Of a stretch of DNA of 64,000 nucleotides, positions 59,810-64,000 are shown piece after piece. Every line of letters begins with the position of its first letter. Position 1 is the first letter of the stretch. The stretch comes from Mesorhizobium sp. NZP2077 (GTDB taxonomy: Bacteria; Pseudomonadota; Alphaproteobacteria; Rhizobiales; Rhizobiaceae): assembly GCF_013170805.1 (NCBI RefSeq), contig NZ_CP051293.1:1178001-1242000 (forward strand), read 5' to 3'. Below the pieces are notes generated by a model. The model ran no database searches, was not told the DNA's origin, and saw only the letters and a program-made list of their open reading frames with translations. The translations under genes were made by a program, and so were the position numbers.

Positions 59810-60889
59810 TCATTTTCCCCCCTCCAGCAAGGATGTGGCCGGCATCGCACCGCCTGGCGGCTGGTGCTCGAGCCGCCAGGCTTTCGGGCTCAGGCCGGTG
59901 ATGCGCAGGAACTCGCGGTTGAAGTTCGATTTGCTGAGGAAACCGGCGTCGAACATGATGCGGGTGATCGGTTCGTCCGTCGTCGCCAGCAGGCGACGCG
60001 CCTCGTCGATCCGCTGGTTGTTGACATATTGCGACACGCTCGATCCGTGGATGCGATTGATCGCCGACGACACTTGCCGTGCCGGCAGGCCGAGCCGCCT
60101 GGCGATGCGCCCAAGGTTGAGATCGACATCCTTGTAGAGTTCCTTCGACCGCATCAGCGCGTCGACCGCCGCCGCGATCGCGGAGTCTTCGCTGGTTATG
60201 CGTGGTGCGGCTTGCAGCTGAGGCTCATCCTCTTCTTCCTCATCTTCGTCCGGAGCGGTGGCTTCGCTGGCGACCGCGGCAGCACCGCCGAGAAGCAACA
60301 GCGCCAGAACGTTGCCGCCGGCAATCACCGCGCCGGAATGAGCTCCGCCGGTCCATTGCATGTCAAAACTGATGATGATGTCGGTGATCGGCGACGCGAG
60401 GATCGCCAGCGCCGTCACCCACAGCGACCGGTAGGACCGCAAGACGCCGTCGAGGCGTGATTCGACAAGGACATCGGGGCCGGCCAGTGCAAGCCAGAGA
60501 AGCGCTAGCCCATACGACAGGAACACAAGGATGATCACCGGGCCGACCGGCTCGCGCCAGAAGACCAGCAGCAAGGCAACCAGGCAGGCCGGCAGCAGAT
60601 GCGGCCACAACCGTGCCAGGCCATGCTCCGATCGTTCCTTCGTCAAGCCGCTGAAGGCAATCCAGGCAAGCGGTGCGATCAGCGTCGCCAGCACCGACTG
60701 CACCGGCATCATGGCCCTAACATCATAACCCCAGCGGATGCCGATCAGCACCGACTGCAAGGCATAGGCGGCCATCAGTAGCATGAAGGCGATGTGCTCG
60801 CGCAGATCGGCCTCGTTTGCGCGGATCATCTGCACAAGCAGGATGATGAGCAGCAGGGCGACGACGAACGGCAGGGGGATGAAGATCAT
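59810..60889 (-). CDS. AraC-family regulator with N-terminal membrane domain
   Basis: 359 residues from ATG 60889; TTG 60928 is an alternative. Six or seven hydrophobic helices fill residues 1 to about 205, an acidic Glu/Asp linker follows, and an AraC HTH pair ends it (LGRIARRLGLPARQVSSAINRIHGSSVSQYVNNQRIDEARRLL, then DAGFLSKSNFNREFLRITGLSPKAW). So the regulator is membrane-bound and may sense an envelope or membrane signal. Convergent with tetR and divergent from the exported repeat-like gene at 61051. Confidence 0.85.
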   Translation of the reverse strand: MIFIPLPFVVALLLIILLVQMIRANEADLREHIAFMLLMAAYALQSVLIGIRWGYDVRAMMPVQSVLATLIAPLAWIAFSGLTKERSEHGLARLWPHLLPACLVALLLVFWREPVGPVIILVFLSYGLALLWLALAGPDVLVESRLDGVLRSYRSLWVTALAILASPITDIIISFDMQWTGGAHSGAVIAGGNVLALLLLGGAAAVASEATAPDEDEEEEDEPQLQAAPRITSEDSAIAAAVDALMRSKELYKDVDLNLGRIARRLGLPARQVSSAINRIHGSSVSQYVNNQRIDEARRLLATTDEPITRIMFDAGFLSKSNFNREFLRITGLSPKAWRLEHQPPGGAMPATSLLEGGK

Positions 60890-61050
60890 GATCGCAAGCG
60901 TGGTTCCAAGGCTGGCAGCGACCGACAATGACCTGGATTGCGTTCACGGTCGTCCCGGATCGCGATCGAGGTCGCGGAAATCGACGTCCCCGGGTCATTC
61001 CGACACCGCCACGGTCCAGCAGGGACCGCCACACATGATCGGAGATATCA

Positions 61051-61758
61051 ATGAAATCCGCAATTCTTGGCCTGCTGTCATTCGGCAGCGTCGTGCTTGC
61101 GTCACCGGCAAGCGGGGATGCCGGCAAGACACTCGATCTCGCCGGCGTGAGCGCCGTCGTCATTTCGGGCGAAGCCAGTTCCGTCAGGCTCACCACTTCG
61201 GCCTCGGCGCCTTACCAGGCGACGATCGGCAGCCGCCGCGAAGGCTGGTTTTCGCGCTGGTATTCGAGCTGGTTCACCAATGACTGCAGCCTTGCCAGCG
61301 ACATGAAGCTGGAGGCCTCGACATTGCGTATCGACGTTGCCCCCTCCTCATGGCTGGATCCGTCCGACTGCCGGGTCGAGATCAATGCCAACATTCAGCC
61401 CGAAAGTTCGGTGTCGATCGACCAGGCGGCGCTGCAGGCCGACATGGCGGGGAATTTCTCCACCATCGCCATAACCAGCAAGGCGGCCGATGTTTCGCTG
61501 GACGGGCATGCCTCGACCGTCGACCTCAGAGGCGATGCGCTGAAAGCCAATCTCGCCTTCGGCAGCGTCAGGCAGGACGAAAACATCGCCATCACCGGCA
61601 AGGCGCTGGATGCTACCCTGTCCTTCGGGCAAGGGGTTGCGATCAGCTATTCGGTGACCGCGACGGCGTCCCTAGTCGACAGCGCGCTTGCCAGCACCGC
61701 CGGTGCCAAGCCCTCGGTCGTCATCAAGGGCGACTTTGTTCGTGCCACCATTCGCTGA
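61051..61758 (+). CDS. Exported DUF4097/DUF2807-like protein
   Basis: 235 residues with a signal peptide (KSAILGLLSFGSVVLASPASG). The rest shows regular short beta-strand repeats (SVSIDQAALQADMAGNFSTIAITSKAADVSLDGHASTVDLRGDALKANLAFGSVR), as in head-to-tail beta-solenoid domains. GGAGA lies 6 bases upstream. Divergent from the membrane AraC gene, 161 bases apart; a plausible target of it. Function unknown. Confidence 0.75.
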   Translation: MKSAILGLLSFGSVVLASPASGDAGKTLDLAGVSAVVISGEASSVRLTTSASAPYQATIGSRREGWFSRWYSSWFTNDCSLASDMKLEASTLRIDVAPSSWLDPSDCRVEINANIQPESSVSIDQAALQADMAGNFSTIAITSKAADVSLDGHASTVDLRGDALKANLAFGSVRQDENIAITGKALDATLSFGQGVAISYSVTATASLVDSALASTAGAKPSVVIKGDFVRATIR

Positions 61759-61761
61759 ACA

Positions 61762-61788
61762 AAAAACCCGCCTCGAAGGCGGGTTTTT
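61762..61788. terminator. Bidirectional terminator
   Basis: AAAAACCCGCCT (61762-61773) pairs with AGGCGGGTTTTT (61777-61788), loop CGA. T-runs on both strands, between the exported protein gene and rpmE, so it can stop both. Confidence 0.9.
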
Positions 61789-61812
61789 GATCTGCGGCGA
61801 TGCCGAAATGGC

Positions 61813-62034
61813 TTAGAGGCCGAAACCTTCGAAACGCTTCTTGAACTTCGACAGGCGGCCGCCGCGGTCGAGCAGGGTCTGCTGGCCGCCGGTCCAGGCC
61901 GGGTGCGTGGTCGGGTCGATATCGAGGTTCATCGTATCGCCTTCCTTGCCCCAGGTCGAACGGGTCATGTATTCGGTGCCGTCGGTCATGACGACCTTGA
62001 TGGTGTGGTAATCGGGATGAATAGCGCTCTTCAT
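61813..62034 (-). CDS. rpmE: 50S ribosomal protein L31
   Basis: 73 residues. [29 protein letters not shown] and the C-terminal [19 protein letters not shown] identify L31. No CxxC pair is seen, so this is the zinc-free (C-minus) form. A bidirectional terminator follows. Confidence 0.96.
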   Translation of the reverse strand: MKSAIHPDYHTIKVVMTDGTEYMTRSTWGKEGDTMNLDIDPTTHPAWTGGQQTLLDRGGRLSKFKKRFEGFGL

Positions 62035-62241
62035 GGCTCGGTTCCTGGCTTGCCGGCGCGGCTGACGGGCATAAGCCTGCGTCGATGCGCCTCTTTTTAA
62101 AACTCGAAGCCGCAGCTATTGAGGAGCCACGGCTTCTAAAACGGTCGGCGAGCCTATACATCAGGCGGAATTGAATCACAAGGCCGCGGCAAGCGCATAT
62201 TGCGGCGCATGAAGCCGAAGCGGCTAGAGGAAACAACCGAG

Positions 62242-64000
<1,759 letters not shown>

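Overview
The window is ordinary-looking, GC-rich chromosomal DNA of an alphaproteobacterium of the Rhizobiales, most like Mesorhizobium or a close relative. This rests on recalled protein similarity and gene order, not on a search. Pointers are the pyruvate carboxylase, which reads very close to the Rhizobium etli enzyme, GapR/DUF2312, a DUF6867 membrane protein in the liv operon, ribosomal protein L21 with an Ala/Lys-rich tail plus helix-hairpin-helix, 6S RNA upstream of the 5-formyl-THF cyclo-ligase gene, and dispersed palindromes of the rhizobial type. No phage, transposase, CRISPR array or rRNA operon was seen.

Layout. 1-3.7 kb: end of recQ, then a polar amino-acid ABC importer (binding protein, two permeases, ATPase) on the minus strand. 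3.8-5.9 kb: an Atu4866-like gene, a frameshifted SDR pseudogene and a divergent LysR regulator. 6.0-7.3 kb: tRNA-Ser(CGA) and a secreted serine hydrolase. 7.4-22.4 kb: a long plus-strand housekeeping block, rplU-rpmA-two GNAT genes, obg-proB-proA-nadD, an MFS transporter, rsfS-rlmH-envC-like-ctpA-yibQ-like-rppH (one minus-strand nuclease-family gene intervenes). 22.4-25 kb: alr and dadA. 25-28.7 kb: a minus-strand pair of lipoproteins resembling phospholipase A2 and phospholipase D, then a LysR gene. 28.8-35.4 kb: mmsA, a toxin-antitoxin pair with an unusual antitoxin, an SDR remnant, and a 4-hydroxyproline catabolism cluster. 35.7-42.4 kb: branched-chain amino-acid importer livH-livM-livG-livF-DUF6867-binding protein, with an HhH domain fused to LivG. 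42.6-47.5 kb: pyc, a long palindromic element, gapR and two small genes.

47.5-64 kb: msrB, an MBL-fold protein and a VWA/MoxR group on the minus strand; then DUF4345, 6S RNA, the 5-formyl-THF cyclo-ligase, DUF3592, YmdB-like phosphoesterase, TerC, YebC, RDD and SelT/W/H genes on the plus strand; a TetR-controlled pair (NmrA-like, DUF1772); a membrane-anchored AraC regulator; an exported repeat-like protein; rpmE; and an ABC exporter that runs off the end.

The genes worth most attention are the PLA2/PLD lipoprotein operon, the DUF7662-VapB chimeric antitoxin, and the same HhH module found on both LivG and ribosomal protein L21. Regulatory DNA is also readable in places: an attenuator-like hairpin ahead of rplU, a 6S RNA closing stem, palindromic operators near the GntR, TetR and VapBC genes, and several dispersed palindromes between genes.
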